Assembly (NCBI GenBank): GCA_034766995.1
Contig: CM068317.1
Span: 28,932,001 to 28,996,000 of the forward strand
Source: Acanthacorydalis orientalis
Lineage: Eukaryota; Arthropoda; Insecta; Megaloptera; Corydalidae
DNA length: 64,000 nucleotides
Reading direction: 5' to 3'
The position numbers and the translations under genes were made by a program. Below are positions 25,886 to 38,749 of the stretch, piece after piece (within the stretch, counting starts at the first letter, position 1; each line of letters begins with the position of its first letter). The notes beneath the pieces are model-generated. The model made no database searches, was not told the origin of the DNA, and saw only the letters and a list, made by a program, of their open reading frames with translations.

Positions 25886-26199
25886 ATGTTACAGATGTTA
25901 AACAATGTATATATACATATGTATGTTTGCTTGTTAAATAAATGTACAGAACATTTCCCAATGAGTAAATAATTAGTTCTTAAAGTAAAAAATATGTATT
26001 TAAAAATCACATGTCAGTCAATTTGAAAAAAAAGAAAACGGACGTGGTTTGCTGTTTAGATCAACTTACTTACAAAGCAATTAAAAAAAGTAATGCCTAC
26101 AATTCTTGTAGGTATTACTTCTTCTTCTGCTCTTAAATCGATTTTAATTTGCAAAAATACATTTGAAGATTTATATATATATATATATATACTTTTTTC
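24603..26199. other. Intronic DNA with TA arrays
   Basis: Compound CATA/TA array at about 25780-25883 and a TA run at 26173-26192. A moderately complex stretch at about 25130-25460 contains an ATTCCAGCATGTTGGAAT palindrome but no frame. The minus-strand frame at 25621-26010 is mostly translated microsatellite. Confidence 0.6.
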
Positions 26200-26370
26200 C
26201 TGTATTGCTAGCTGAAAGATACCCTGGCTTTAGAACAAATGCGCGCTGTCAAAAACCATTGAGCGATGACAGCGCTGTTTTGATGAATTAATCGTGCGTC
26301 ATTTGTTGTACGATCTGAATCGGTAAGACGGCAGCTGTTTAACCAACCGCGTATGTGTATATGTTTATGA
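26200..26370. promoter_or_regulatory. GC-richer intronic island with inverted repeat, candidate regulatory element
   Basis: Mixed-composition sequence containing an 8-bp perfect inverted repeat, GCGCTGTC (about 26244-26251) and GACAGCGC (about 26269-26276), separated by 17 bases, and an E-box CAGCTG near 26332. No coding frame. Regulatory function is inferred from composition only. Confidence 0.3.
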
Positions 26371-26858
26371 CTAAATAAATAAATTAATTCGTGACATGTA
26401 ATTATCTATTCGTTAATTTTCGTATGGTATTTATTTATGTACGTATCTTAATTGTTGCGTTTTTTTTTCACTGCATATTTTGAAACATCGTTTAATATTC
26501 GTCATAAAAAATGCCTTTAAAATTCTCATATGTTTGTTAATCAGTGATTCTTTTTTATTTAATAATTGTTTTGTGCATAGTCGTAGTGGTTTCCAGTTTT
26601 TTCGGTGTGCATGCAAGAGAATTCGGTAAGAATTTAAAATAATTGTTAGCAATTATAACAGCATGTTCATAAAAATGAACGTAATTGAGTTTTTCTTTAC
26701 TATAGGACGTATATTGAATATGATTGAAAATTTTGCGAATTTTATATATAGTTTTATAAGAATTAATAGTATTTTATATCACATTCAGAATACTAGTATG
26801 TTTCATTTATATAAGAAATCTAATGGCACTTTAATGTATTGAAATAATATTAAAACTA

Positions 26859-27612
26859 TTAGATTGGTGCAAAAATAATTGCGGTTTTTACGTATCAAGT
26901 ATAAAGACGCATATATTAGTTAAAATTTATATTTATGAATCAAAATAAAGACCATTGGCCTGCACAAATTTCTCCCAACGGGAAACAAGATTGTTTATTC
27001 CTACAAGATAGAATTGTGGAGACCTGGAATTAACGAACTCACCGAAAGCGCTTTGAGCTGATGCTTCATCTTTGAAAACCTTCTCTCGTAGGAAAACACT
27101 TAAATATTTAAAAAAATGATAATCTATCGGAGACAAGTCCGGAGAATAAGGTGGGTGAGGTAAGGTTTTATAACCCAGTTCATTTAATTTTTTTAAAGTC
27201 ATTTGTCAGACGTATGGTCGGGCTTTGTAGTGAAGAAGAATTGGTTTTCTTCGATTGACTAATGCAGGCCGTAAATGATGCAACTACTCATGCATTTTTT
27301 TCAATTTCCTGACAATATTTTTCTGCTGTTATTGTTTCACTAGGATTTAAGAAGTTGTAATGAATTGTGTGTGTTCCAATTTACAGTCAAACAACAAAAT
27401 CGCGCGAATTTGCTTTTTTCCATGACTAATTTAAGAGGTTATATCCAACAATACTAAAGAATGGAAACAACAGACATTAGCTGAAATCAGTAGTGCTAAT
27501 TTAATTGTTTACAATGATGTATCTCATGACTATAAAAAAGATAACTGTAACTAAAAAAATCCCCGCTAAACGTTCAATGATATAAACCGCAATTATTTTT
27601 ACACCAATCTAA
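26859..27612 (-). mobile_element. Internally deleted Hsmar1-like mariner
   Basis: 754 bp with TIRs TTAGATTGGTGCAAAAATAA (left) and TTAGATTGGTGTAAAAATAA (right, reverse complement), each continuing TTGCGGTTT. TA duplications are at 26857-26858 and 27613-27614. The ends are very close to the published Hsmar1/MADE1 end (TTAGGTTGGTGCAAAAGTAA). The interior keeps a C-terminal transposase piece but lacks a full frame. Confidence 0.88.
26933..27202 (-). pseudogene. C-terminal part of mariner transposase
   Basis: A clean 89-codon minus-strand frame begins MTLKKLNELGYKTLPHPPYS and contains the third-Asp catalytic block PHPPYSPDLSPIDYHFFKYL. It ends with the typical mariner tail (SRWEKFVQANGLYFDS and stop). 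The first two catalytic blocks are absent or scrambled upstream (27203-27560), so no active enzyme is encoded. This is the best-preserved transposase C-terminus in the window and matches the Hsmar1-like TIRs. Confidence 0.85.
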
Positions 27613-27614
27613 TA

Positions 27615-30600
27615 TCTATCAAGTTATGTCGAGTAAAATTTGTAACTTTCATTGAATATTTTATTCATATTTGTGAAATAATAATGCTAACAATTTAATT
27701 CAATTTTTACAAATACAAATTGTATTGTTTTATTAATTGCAATTACTGAATTGTATGTAAAGAAATATCAGATTTATATTGTCTTAGTTATTTTAGACAA
27801 GCATCGATGTTTATATTTTACTAATTGTTTTCAGTGGAATGAGCTTTATTGTAATGTTAGAATCCATTCACAGGATGCTTTAAGTGAATGCGCTTTTTTT
27901 AAGATAAATAATTATTTTCCTATCGGATGAATGGGGATATAAATGAAAAAGGCATTATTCATTGTTCTTGGTTACACGAAAAATTGTTGTCTTCTCTGTT
28001 TTCGTTTTTAATTAGTTTTTGTATTATTTGTTATTAATTTGAGAATAATTGATAAATACTATAAGAAAAATGAAAAATGTTCACGTATTGTGAATGAAAA
28101 CAACAAAGTATTGTGAATGAAAACGTGAGAATAACGTTTAGATACACATTAATACACGTATCACGTTTGCGGAGCTTCACTTTATTGAAAAAAAACACAC
28201 ACACAACTAAAAGCTTGTTGTTATGAAAGCTGTGCTTTTGTTTGTGATATAAATCTATTACAAAACTTTCTAAATGAAACATAACGTGAAAAGTAGATCC
28301 GTTTCTTATGATAAACACAACGCAATAAAAAGAGATAACCAGCTGTTTACTCGAAAAATTGCGACTAAGAAACAAAAAAAAAGAAAAGAACGTTACTAGA
28401 TTATAAAAGACACATAAAATGACAATATATGAAAACCGTGCTGAATAAAATTTCTAGTTTATTAACCTCGTTAGATTCGTGTATTTATATTGTGTTCTAG
28501 ACATTATTATTTTATCATTCGGAATTTTTTTTTCGAAATTCAAACAAGCACATAAATAAACAATAAGGTTTATCAGAGAATGATTTCATGACTATTAATA
28601 GATACAGATGTACATTCGATTGATTATGGAGTGAAACTGCTGATCAAGCTACCAGTTCATGGAATATATTATTCATATTTATTTACATTTATATTTTATT
28701 TGTATATTATCAAACGTCACATTTCCATAACTAGATATCATCGATGCTTCTCGACTATGACAACTGAAGCATAGAGGTGTAACTTACGACATGGGAATAT
28801 AGATAAATATTATTTTATTTTCATGCATGCACATATTAAATGTACATTTGTGTGAGTGTTTTTTTTTTTATGAATTTTATATCCAATTTTACATATGGTC
28901 AAATATTTTTATTATTTCTTTTTTATGTAGACAACTTCGAAACAGTTTTTTTTATATGTAATTCAATTTATATAAGTAACGTTTTATACATCGTCCTCTG
29001 CATTTTTATTATTGTGCTTTTTTGCATATTTATGACTTGGATAATATTTAAAAACATTAATATAATCTAGGAATTTTATACATTTTTTAAAAAAGAGGCA
29101 ATTGTACGTTGATCCATAGATTATTACTTGTTTCTACGAAAACGTCCATTTCCGTATACAAAACGCATTCATGTTTTTCAAAATAATGTGTTTTCGTCTT
29201 GTTATTAATAATAATGTCATTTTTTAATGATTTGTATCTTGCTTTGTGTTCATTGTTACTGATTTTAGCTCAAAACAATTAACAAAAATATTAAATGTGT
29301 AAAATTTGTTTTTCATTTTAAAAAGAATTAATCATAGAATAAAATTTGTGAATATAGGCACGAGCATCTCTATGAAAGACTGAATATTCACCAAGTAGCT
29401 TTTTAAAATTTTCTGCTTTAATCTGTAAAATATTATTTTCATAAAAGGAGGAAGTTATTCTATATTTAAATTCCTTTTATGGTAGATATATCTCAAATGA
29501 TTTAAATATTCAAACTAGAGATTTTAATAATGTACGGATAATTACTTATCTCAAACATCTACGAAATATTACTATTTATGAAAATTAATTCTTTAGAGTG
29601 CAGTTCTTTGAATAACTATTTTTCTCCATATTTATTACTAAATATTTGTCATTATGGTAAGAGTGCTAGAAAAAGATATTTTTCATTACGTGTATTAAAG
29701 TGTTCACTCAACAAAATATAAAATAATGATCATATAACTTCTCTAATTTAAATGAAGTGATGTATTCGCACGACTCAAAGGCTGTAAATTGCACATTTAT
29801 GATGATTTTTTCCAATTATTAATATTGACCTTCATAAACATGATTTTCAGCAATTACTTTGTCTTATTCAAAATGTAGTATTTATTTTCAATTTGTTGAA
29901 ATATCTGAATTGTAATACTAGTTATGACTTAAAAAATAAAATTTGCAATAAAAAAAATATAAAAAAGGATATATAATAAAACATAATTCAACCTTAACCA
30001 TTGACAAGATAAAAAAATACATTTAGGTACTTTCAATTTCACCTATTAAGAATATATTTAATAAAACTGTTTATTAATTTTTAAACAACGATGTTTAAAT
30101 TTTTGAATGTTACTAAATTCGAAAAATTAAACTAAACTAGTTTGAAGAACTATTTTTTCTGTAACAACTAAAAATATATCAGTGTTAAAGGCAAAAATAG
30201 TAACTAGATACATTTGAAATTTGGTGGTAAAATAACGAATCTGGAAATGTATCGTTATTTATCATTAACAATAATGCATAATTTATTTAGCTTATTTTCA
30301 GTATAAGTATTAAAAAAAAATTTTTTATTGAAATTGATGAGTTACTTTTTCTTTTAATATTATTGATTTACAGATTTCTTTTATCTATTTAGAATATTAC
30401 ATCACCCGTTTGATGAATTAATGGAAATATTCTCACACTTTTCAAAAAAACTGCTTACTAGTAAATTTCATTAAATTTATCTGAAAGTCAGCAATGATTT
30501 TTGACTCATTCAATAACTATTTTATATTGTGATACACGTATTGATTTATACATTAAAAATATATCTATATTCAATACATGCATTACCAATCAATTCAGTT

Positions 30601-31489
30601 GATCTTATACAAGAGAACTTGTTAAGTTTCTCATCAAGAAGTTCTGTTTGATTTTCATTTTGTACACAGCTTCCACGATTTGATCCAACCTACCTACTGT
30701 GCTGTTTAGTTTTAACTGATTTAATCACACTTCGTACATTATGTAAACACTACACGGCTCTATTTGCTGATCTGTTAGTGAGAATGTATTTAAGTTTCGC
30801 ATATCAAAAGGACTCACCACTGATATATCTTAAATGTATGGTTCTTGACACCGGATATTTGTAATTTAATTGTGATTAATGCGTTGATTTTAAGAAAAAC
30901 GTGACTTAAAAAATTTAAATACAACATTAATTTATTGGTTACTAATATGTACATGATGTTACCGCGTAATTTTATAGCTAAAACTCGGATTCGTTTACTT
31001 ACATCAATTAATCATAATAAAAGATTTACTCCATATGGAGTAACAAATTTAAAAATACGATTTTAATTTGTATATATTTTAAAATTGATTGTAGACTAGA
31101 TATTATATATACAGTTATTTAGAAATTACACATTTTTGATCTTGATATTATTAATTTGTACTAATGTGTAAATATTAATATCAGATCATTTTGATCCTCA
31201 GATGTCCTGAAAATTACTTTCAGTTTTTAAATTGTGACTGATTCTTATCTAAAAGAGATAATAAAATATTCTTTTAAGCGAATTAAAGTTTCTTTATTAT
31301 TATTATCAACTTTATATAAAAATTAATGTTTTGTTTCAATGTTAGAGTTTAAGGTAGGTTCTAACATAGTGCACAAACTTGTGTATTCTTTTCAGTGTAT
31401 TTTCAACACATTTTCTTAAGAAATTACTTGATACTAATGAAAAATATCAAGAATTCTCTTTCAAGAACGAGTTATTCTGTTAATTCATA
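27615..31489. other. Intronic AT-rich DNA
   Basis: No transposon end recognised. A 17-bp direct repeat (GTATTGTGAATGAAAAC) occurs twice at about 28085-28125. Frames at 28034-28375 (-) and 28840-29070 (+) are Phe/Ile/Tyr-rich chance frames without recognisable motifs. Confidence 0.65.
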
Positions 31490-31800
31490 AATTGCAAAAG
31501 AACGTTCTGATCAAAAATGTTTAATGGACGATCATTGATCATTTTTAATTCTTTTTTTCTATACACGTTGACGATGTTGCCATCATAATAAAAATGATAA
31601 GGTACAGAAAAATATTCATTAAGCAGATTTTTATGTACTTTATCCATAATTGTATTGATAACGAATTGCACATAAGCTACAATTAAAAATAATCAATGAT
31701 CACATTTTTGGCCAGAAAAAAATTTGTGGGATGACAGAATGACTGAATTTAGCTACAGTTCCAGAACTGTATGGTGATAATGAATTTTATCTTTAAATTG
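31490..31800. repeat. Foldback element, copy 3
   Basis: The left arm contains CGTTCTGATCAAAAATGTTT and GATCATTGATCATTTTTAAT. The right arm carries ATTAAAAATAATCAATGATC, then TTTTGGCCAGAAAAAAATTT. The centre has GACGATGTTGCCATCATAAT, equivalent to the ATGGCGATGCCATTAT core. Same family as 16405, 19005 and 63600. Confidence 0.55.
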
Positions 31801-32036
31801 ATAAATAGTACTTGGGGTTAGTTTGTAAAATTTTACGTTCGCTGAAATATAAAAAAGCAATTATATATAGTTAAATTTGAACTTTTCAGACTATTCGGTT
31901 AGCGCTCGATGGTATATTGCCTTTTTGGAGAAGTGATTATTAAACTAAGCTTGGACAATTAACCAAAATCTGATGGAGCTTAATCTTGAGGAAAAATAGT
32001 TTTTCAGAATTTTTCTACACAGAAATTATTGGCCAT

Positions 32037-32420
32037 GTAAAATTTTAAATTGTCATCTCTAAATCGTAGCTAAAATTAATATCAAGCTAAGTTTTATAAC
32101 AATTTTTTATTGTTGACTTGTAACAGAATTAATATTAATTAATCTTCAGTTCTCTTAAAACATTTTAGTATCTCATTTCGTTTAGAATAAATAACAGTTT
32201 TCTTTCATTCACAAAAATAGAAATTAATGTTTGATTAAAATTTTAAATTGTCATTTTTAAATATTCGTAGCTGTTTTATAATAATTTTTTATTGTTCACT
32301 TGTAACAGAAATAGTGTTAATTAATCTTTAGTTCTCTTAAAACATTTTAGTATCTCATTTCGTTTAGAATAAATAACAACAACATTTTTTTTCATTTACA
32401 AAAATAGAAATTAATTTTTC
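32037..32420. repeat. Tandem duplication, two units of about 195 bp
   Basis: Unit 1 (about 32037-32235) and unit 2 (about 32236-32420) share AAAATTTTAAATTGTCAT, TTTTTTATTGTT(g/c)ACTTG, TCTTAAAACATTTTAGTATC and CATTTCGTTTAGAATAAATA. Small indels separate them. No frame or transposon end is present. Confidence 0.85.
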
Positions 32421-32940
32421 AGACATTCTGTATATTAGGTATGGATAGTATGTGGCCAGATGTTTTGGTCACTCGTGTGCTATTTTTAAGTTGTCATTGA
32501 TTTTTTTTGTCTAATATATCTGTTGAATATTTTTTGAACCAATTATTTGAATAGTGGCATCAGAAGCATGGAAGATATATTCATACTAAGCGTGGTAGAG
32601 TTAAGATTGTGAGCTTAAGAGAGTGAAAACCTAATAAAGTTTTTACGCAAGTATTTGTGGCTTCCCAAATGTAACTTCATAGTGTGGAACACATTGTTTC
32701 GGTTCTTTCGTTCATAAGACGAAGAATGTTTGTATTGATCAATGTGTCCCTACTGTTACATTTTCTGGTATTATAAAAGCTTCTGTCGAAAAAATTATAT
32801 CTTAGTATCAAGGATGTTGTAAAAGGGCTTAATGGTTTCTATGCAAGATTTTTTCTTAAAAAAATAGTAAAACTTTTGATAGAAGTATTATATAGTGTTA
32901 AAAAAAGTTTTAAATACGAATTACAAATTAATACACACAT

Positions 32941-32976
<36 letters not shown>

Positions 32977-33731
32977 GAATTTTATTAAAATTATAATAAA
33001 ACAGACATAAAGAAATTATCGAAACAAATTTAATAAAATTTTATTGTTTAATTTGTCGTTGAATTCAAAAATTAAAACTTGTACACGTTTTTATACAATA
33101 CACGAGTATAATTAATTATTAAGTTACTGATTTCTACTAATCAAAAATAAATATATTTGCCTCAATGTATTTTTTAATGATATCTGTTATCACCATTTAA
33201 TGACATGATTAGTAGAGACATACGTCAAAAGTTCAAGGATTTTTCAATTGAAAAATTCGAGATAAAATGTTAAGTCAAATATTTCGACGATCTTTTAACG
33301 AGAATTAATCAATCCATTTGTTGGGATCGGTTTTAATAACAATTTATTTAATAACATATTTATAAAAAACAATTATTATATACTTGACTGTTTAAAGCGT
33401 AGTAGTAAATGCAGATACGGAATATTTTTTGTTTTTAATTTTATTTAATGGAGTGTTTATAAATCTGTGTATTTATTTTTTAGATTGCCTGTTCGAAAAT
33501 TTACAACAATATATAGCATATGGGATATTTACAGTCCTTTATTGTTCGTAGTACACAATTATTTATTGTTTTTTCATATAATATATAATATTATAAAAAA
33601 GGTTTTGTGAATTTTGATATTTGTTTGATTTAGGATACGGCATTAAATATTCAATTTTTATTTACTAAAAATTTTTAACTTAATGAAAACAGAATACATA
33701 AATAGAAACTGTTTTTATTATTCTGTTTATT

Positions 33732-33812
<81 letters not shown>

Positions 33813-33819
33813 GTGTGTG

Positions 33820-33862
<43 letters not shown>

Positions 33863-34268
33863 CCCACTTAAATGTATTAATAGTTTTTATAGATTGTGTA
33901 AGAAGTAATCATGTTTAGCCGATTGTAACTCGTAAACGCTTTACCTACTTAACAAATGCTCACAATACTGTTTTATGGTAAGAAAAACAAGTTTATTTAT
34001 AATGCATTGTAATAACTTTGTTTCCGATGAAGACAAATTGAAATACACTTTCTCATCAGTGCTTTATAGAAAAAAAAGTATAAACAGCGAAACTGGTACG
34101 ACTCTTATTCAAATAAAAAGTTTCGCACGCTAATGTAATAAAAAATTAGTACCGGAAAAAATCGTTCGAGACATTTTCGCTTTCTTTGATCTAGTCGCAC
34201 ATGCTTATTTGCGTAACCGAAACAAAATGTGCTTGTTTTTTTTTTCTGGATAGTTTTTTTTTGTCAGG

Positions 34269-34319
<51 letters not shown>

Positions 34320-34392
34320 TAGTAGTCAATTAATAGTTTTTTTCAGTAACTCTTCACGGGAATTAATTTTTAAATAATGTTTTTTGAATTTA

Positions 34393-34443
<51 letters not shown>

Positions 34444-34809
34444 GATATATGTATGTATAAAAAAAGGTCTACATAATCTGTTTGTATCTGCCTGTATAGT
34501 ATCCACAATTCCAAAACTAGAACACATACTTGGTTAATGTTTTTTTTGTATACATTTTTTTGAATGATTAGAAGATGTGCCTCGATCTTTATTTTTCTAA
34601 CTGGTCGTCATTTTAATTCTTACCGACTTCACATTTCATTTTTAATATAAACCGTTTTAGTGGCATAATAATTATTTGATTTAATTTTCATTTCATAAAT
34701 AGTTTACTGCCATACATATCGCTACTTAATTATTCTATACATATTTATCTCCTATAATAGGTGCAATTTATAGTTGTTTTAATTTTCAAATACTTATCGG
34801 GCACTTGGG

Positions 34810-34849
<40 letters not shown>

Positions 34850-34869
34850 ATATATATATACATACATAC
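32421..34869. repeat. Intronic DNA dominated by TA arrays
   Basis: TA arrays at about 32957-32977 (after CA), 33735-33860 (long, interrupted by TG), 34273-34315, 34399-34443 and 34812-34865. The intervening sequence has no credible frame; frames at 34326-34979 are translated arrays. Confidence 0.75.
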
Positions 34870-34935
34870 AAGAAGGCTCACCCCCCTGCTTACTGCGCTC
34901 ACCAACCCCCGAGTTTCTTGTGCTCGCCCACATGT
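34870..34935. repeat. GC-rich motif related to 7755-7836
   Basis: Read on the minus strand it contains GGGGGTTGGTGAGCGCAGTA followed by AGCAGGGGGGTGAG, matching the unit at 7755-7836 (GTGAGCG...GCGAACAGGGGGCGA). It is isolated between TA arrays and an AT-rich flank. Confidence 0.5.
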
Positions 34936-34979
34936 CAATTACAAGTAACAATTACAAAAGTAACCGAATGAATCTATAA

Positions 34980-35033
34980 ACATATTTGGGTATTATAGAA
35001 GTCACGTCTCAAATAAATAAGTCGACGTCATGG

Positions 35034-35098
<65 letters not shown>

Positions 35099-35176
35099 AG
35101 TATGCCTATATAAACATTCTTCGAGATAAATTATTTTTACAAGGTGTTATTTTGTAGTGTTTTGTTGATAATTTTG

Positions 35177-35235
<59 letters not shown>

Positions 35236-35535
35236 ATATGTTAGAATGTCTGTATAATCATTATCGCAGACAGATTGCAACGTGTTATTTTATTCAAATC
35301 AAATCAAAATCAAAAATCAAAAAATATTTTATTGTGATGAGTTTTATACAGTTTCAACGCGGTATTACTGTGCGTTGAATGGAAATAGGGGGTTTGGTCC
35401 GGGGTCTTAGTCGAGGCTTTTAAATAAAAAGTGCTATTTTATTCATGAGATAACATATTTGAGTATCATAAAATCTTCGATGTCATAAATAAATAAGTCC
35501 GCCTCATCGAAATTTTTTTGTGGTTAATTTTGATT

Positions 35536-35560
<25 letters not shown>
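34980..35560. repeat. Complex local duplication with embedded TA arrays
   Basis: ACATATTTG(g/a)GTAT(t/c)ATA...AAATAAATAAGTC followed by a TA array occurs at about 34981-35095 and again at about 35453-35555. A second motif, ATATGTTAG(t/a)ATG(c/t)CT(a/g)TATA...GTGTTATTTT, occurs at about 35092-35155 and 35236-35292. Graded ATCAAA units (35297-35323) may be the tail of a non-LTR element. Confidence 0.6.
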
Positions 35561-35567
<7 letters not shown>

Positions 35568-36685
35568 GTTTAGTGCGAGAAAATCTATAATAAAATTCAT
35601 TTTCTTTGAATCTCAATTAATGACCTGTAAAAAGCATCTATATATGAAATGATGATACACTTTTTGTTTGTTTTGGAACTCAATATTATTAGTATTTTTG
35701 ATTCAATTTTTTTAATGGAAAAATTTCATTTTTTAATTTTATTCAACTATTTATTTTAGACGATAGAAAATTGAGAAATTTTTTTGTATCAGTCCAAAAT
35801 ACGTACACAAAGAAGCATTCATACTAAACAAAACTACTATTATGATGAAAATATAAGTTATGCATTGAAAATATTTTGCAGAGAGTGTAATAGTGTAATA
35901 TCTTAAAATGTTATAATAATGTTTATTGTATTTTTATAAAAAAAAATTCAAAAAGCCATCAAGTTCAGAAGTAAATAACGATTTGTTGAGAACGAAAATA
36001 TGTTTAGGAATCTATGACTAATATTCGATTTTTTAATATCTCTTTTAGTATTTTAAAGCTTGAATGCGTAAATGAAAAGTATGTTTAAAAAATTACCATT
36101 AAGTTTTAATAAGTAATCTGGAAATGAAAAACTATTAAATTTTCTTTTAAGATAATGATGGTATAAAGGGTTAATAAATCAGATTATTGCCCTTCAAATT
36201 AATAATTTTGTTCGCGGATTCAGCTTGATCACGTTTAAAACGTGGGTAAGTTTGAACGTGGAAACGATAGAACATCCAAACGATAAGATTATTAGAAGAT
36301 GAAAGTGATAAAAAAGCAGGAAATTCTGTGTATACTTTAAAGTACAAGTTTGCGCCTATATTTAACTTTTGTATTAAATTTATAAACAACGTTCATAGTC
36401 TTGGATATAGTTAAATCCGTATTTTCTTTTGCGTGATTAAAATTGTACATTTAAGAGTTGTTATTAAAAAATAAACCGATATTTTAATCTAAATAGTTAA
36501 AGTTATTAATATGTATTTTATATAAAAGTGCTTTTGTACACTACGCAGACCTGTTAAAAATATGTACTTATGGAATTGAAAAAATCTGGAATTTGTATAA
36601 ATCAGAGAAGTTTAAAATATAAGAAATATGTTCTGGTTTTAAATTAATTTTCACTCGTTGGCGCTCTTATGCTATTAGAATTGTC
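35561..36685. other. Intronic AT-rich DNA, nothing recognised
   Basis: No array, transposon end or motif-bearing frame. The 72-codon minus-strand frame at 36171-36389 shows no recognisable feature. Confidence 0.6.
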
Positions 36686-36689
36686 ATCG

Positions 36690-36850
36690 AAAGACATATA
36701 ATTATGAAAATGATCAATAATAAATTATTGATCGTAAAACTTTTTTCCGGTGTATGAAAATTCATGTATGAAAGTGATTTTAGCCATTGTTCTAGCAATT
36801 ATAATTATGATATGAAAGTTCTTTTCTAAAACTTAGAATATAATTTTATG
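36690..36850. repeat. Foldback family, partial copy 4
   Basis: Contains AAAATGATCAATAATAAATT and GTATGAAAGTGATTTTAGCC, corresponding to the arm and the outer TTTGTGAAAGTAAATTTAGCC segment of the family. The other arm is not evident. Confidence 0.4.
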
Positions 36851-37565
36851 ATTAAAATTTTTAATGTCATTTTTTTCACATTTATATAATTGGTGCTTTT
36901 ACAAGATATACCATAAGGCAAACATTTAGATTTACTTCTATTTCATTTTCTAGAGAATTAGACAATTTATCTTATTTATTAATTTTTTTGCATTGTTAAT
37001 AAAATATTTTTTTTTTTACATTTTACAAATTAATTTATTTACTATATTCTTGTATAATTTTTAAATTTAATTGCGTTTACGTTTATTTATATTAGAAGTA
37101 AAATTTATTTAAAGTTCCTGTTATAAACCAGCTCACATATGTTTAATGCGGCTTAGGTTAGAATATTACAGAGGTTTCCAACTGTTATGGTATACTACAT
37201 ATATTCACATACTGACACCCATCCATATACGCATATTAACTATTTACCACCAATTTTTGTGGTAAATAATCGATTATTTGACTTTTCATGTTGTACATTT
37301 TAAATTATTCTTTTGGTGGAAGTGTAAAGAATTCTCAATTTTACCTCCTACATATTTTCTTTAAATTTTAGAACATTTAAATAATAATTTTGGTCAATAA
37401 CATATTTTCAGTTAGAAGTGAATCTTCATTCGCTTTCAAAATATAATTACTTTTTAAAAGCTGACATTAAAAATTATATTTGTACAGTTTAAAACATTTT
37501 ACAAATTAAAACAATTGTTTCTATTGTTAAATAAATAGCTTCTGATAAAATAAATTTTATTACCT
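36851..37565. other. Intronic AT-rich DNA, nothing recognised
   Basis: Featureless apart from oligo-T runs; no credible frame. Confidence 0.6.
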
Positions 37566-37644
37566 CTTCATTTCATATAATGACTCATTACATGAAATGA
37601 AGGGTTAATGAAGTGGAAAATGTCATTGTTAATGACACATTTTC
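37566..37644. repeat. Two adjacent near-perfect palindromes
   Basis: 37566-37602 is a 37-bp palindrome with a single mismatched pair: CTTCATTTCATATAATGA, a central C, then an inverted copy. Its centre reads TGACTCA, the AP-1/bZIP consensus. Fourteen bases on, 37616-37644 is a second palindrome, GAAAATGTCATT / AATGACACATTTTC around GTT, with two extra bases in one arm. Both also share ATGA/TCAT core units. Confidence 0.8.
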
Positions 37645-38149
37645 TATATACCAAAAGGTTACTTAAATGTTTATTATCCGGAATGCTTTTAGCAGGAATC
37701 GATAACCTCTATGAATAATCAGATTCACCTTTTTATAAATAATGGCACTAAAAATATTGAAAAAGACATTAAATGAGATATTTTTTCAAGTTATACATAC
37801 TGTTGCTATATGTGGAATTGCAGCTTATTACCAGGAATGTATTAATAAAAATTGATATATATTTTCTACTTCGGTATTTTTTATACATTTTTTATGTATT
37901 TAAAATTATTTTTTAATTAGTAAACACTTTTCTGAAAAGAACAAAGTGTCCATTTGTATATTTTACAGTTTTTTAAAAAATAAATTTGAACAAAACTGTA
38001 AACAATACAAAAAATATTCTTTGTTAAAGATATAATAAAAAATAGTTTTCAATAAAATATTTGTTTGTATTATTTAAGCAGAGTTAGATATAGAGTTTCT
38101 ACTTAGTGCTACTGATTGATAATGTACGAAATAAATTTTTCTTTTAAAA
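37645..38149. other. Intronic AT-rich DNA, nothing recognised
   Basis: No array, frame or transposon end was recognised. Confidence 0.6.
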
Positions 38150-38360
38150 ATGAATTTTCATTCCTTAACGTTTTAATAATAATGACAATATCATTGAAAT
38201 AGGTATGTCATTATCAAAAATGCTAAAAATAAACTATTATTTTGACCAAACACATTTTGTAATGTGAAAATTTATTTGTGAAAGTAAATTTAGCCACTAC
38301 TCAAAAAAATTTAATTGCGAAATGAAATTTTCTCTTGTAAAATTTCCTAATTAGACTTTC
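38150..38360. repeat. Foldback family, partial copy 5
   Basis: Contains AATGACAATATCATTGAAAT (core equivalent) and AAAATTTATTTGTGAAAGTA followed by AATTTAGCC, the outer segment also seen at 47480 and 63890. Diverged. Confidence 0.45.
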
Positions 38361-38749
38361 TACTTTTAATACAGTCCTGATAAATCTTACCCATGCGCTA
38401 TGGTTTGGTTTCAGTCGTGTGTTGAAGGAACAAATAGATTTTAAAAACGCTGATTAAATAAGTTAAAACTGAATATTTATGAATATGTGTTAAAGTATGC
38501 AATTTTTTTAAAAAAATTATGATTGACAAATACTGATACATTTTTATTATAATAATTCTCTTTCGAATAAGATTAAATAAAAAAAAAACAGATTTAAAAG
38601 TAAAATTAATACTTGAAACGATGCATTAACTGTATAAATTTAGCCTTATTTTAGTGCAAGTTCGTAAAGAATTCGTTTTTATTACCATTAAATTTTTAAT
38701 ATATAAAAAGCAACTGCAAGAGTACTGTACACATACAACGCTGAAACTT

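Noticed and set aside
28840..29070. Phe/Ile-rich 76-codon frame as a small membrane protein
   Set aside because: Its composition is what chance frames in T-rich DNA give; no start-context, splice or conserved feature supports it.
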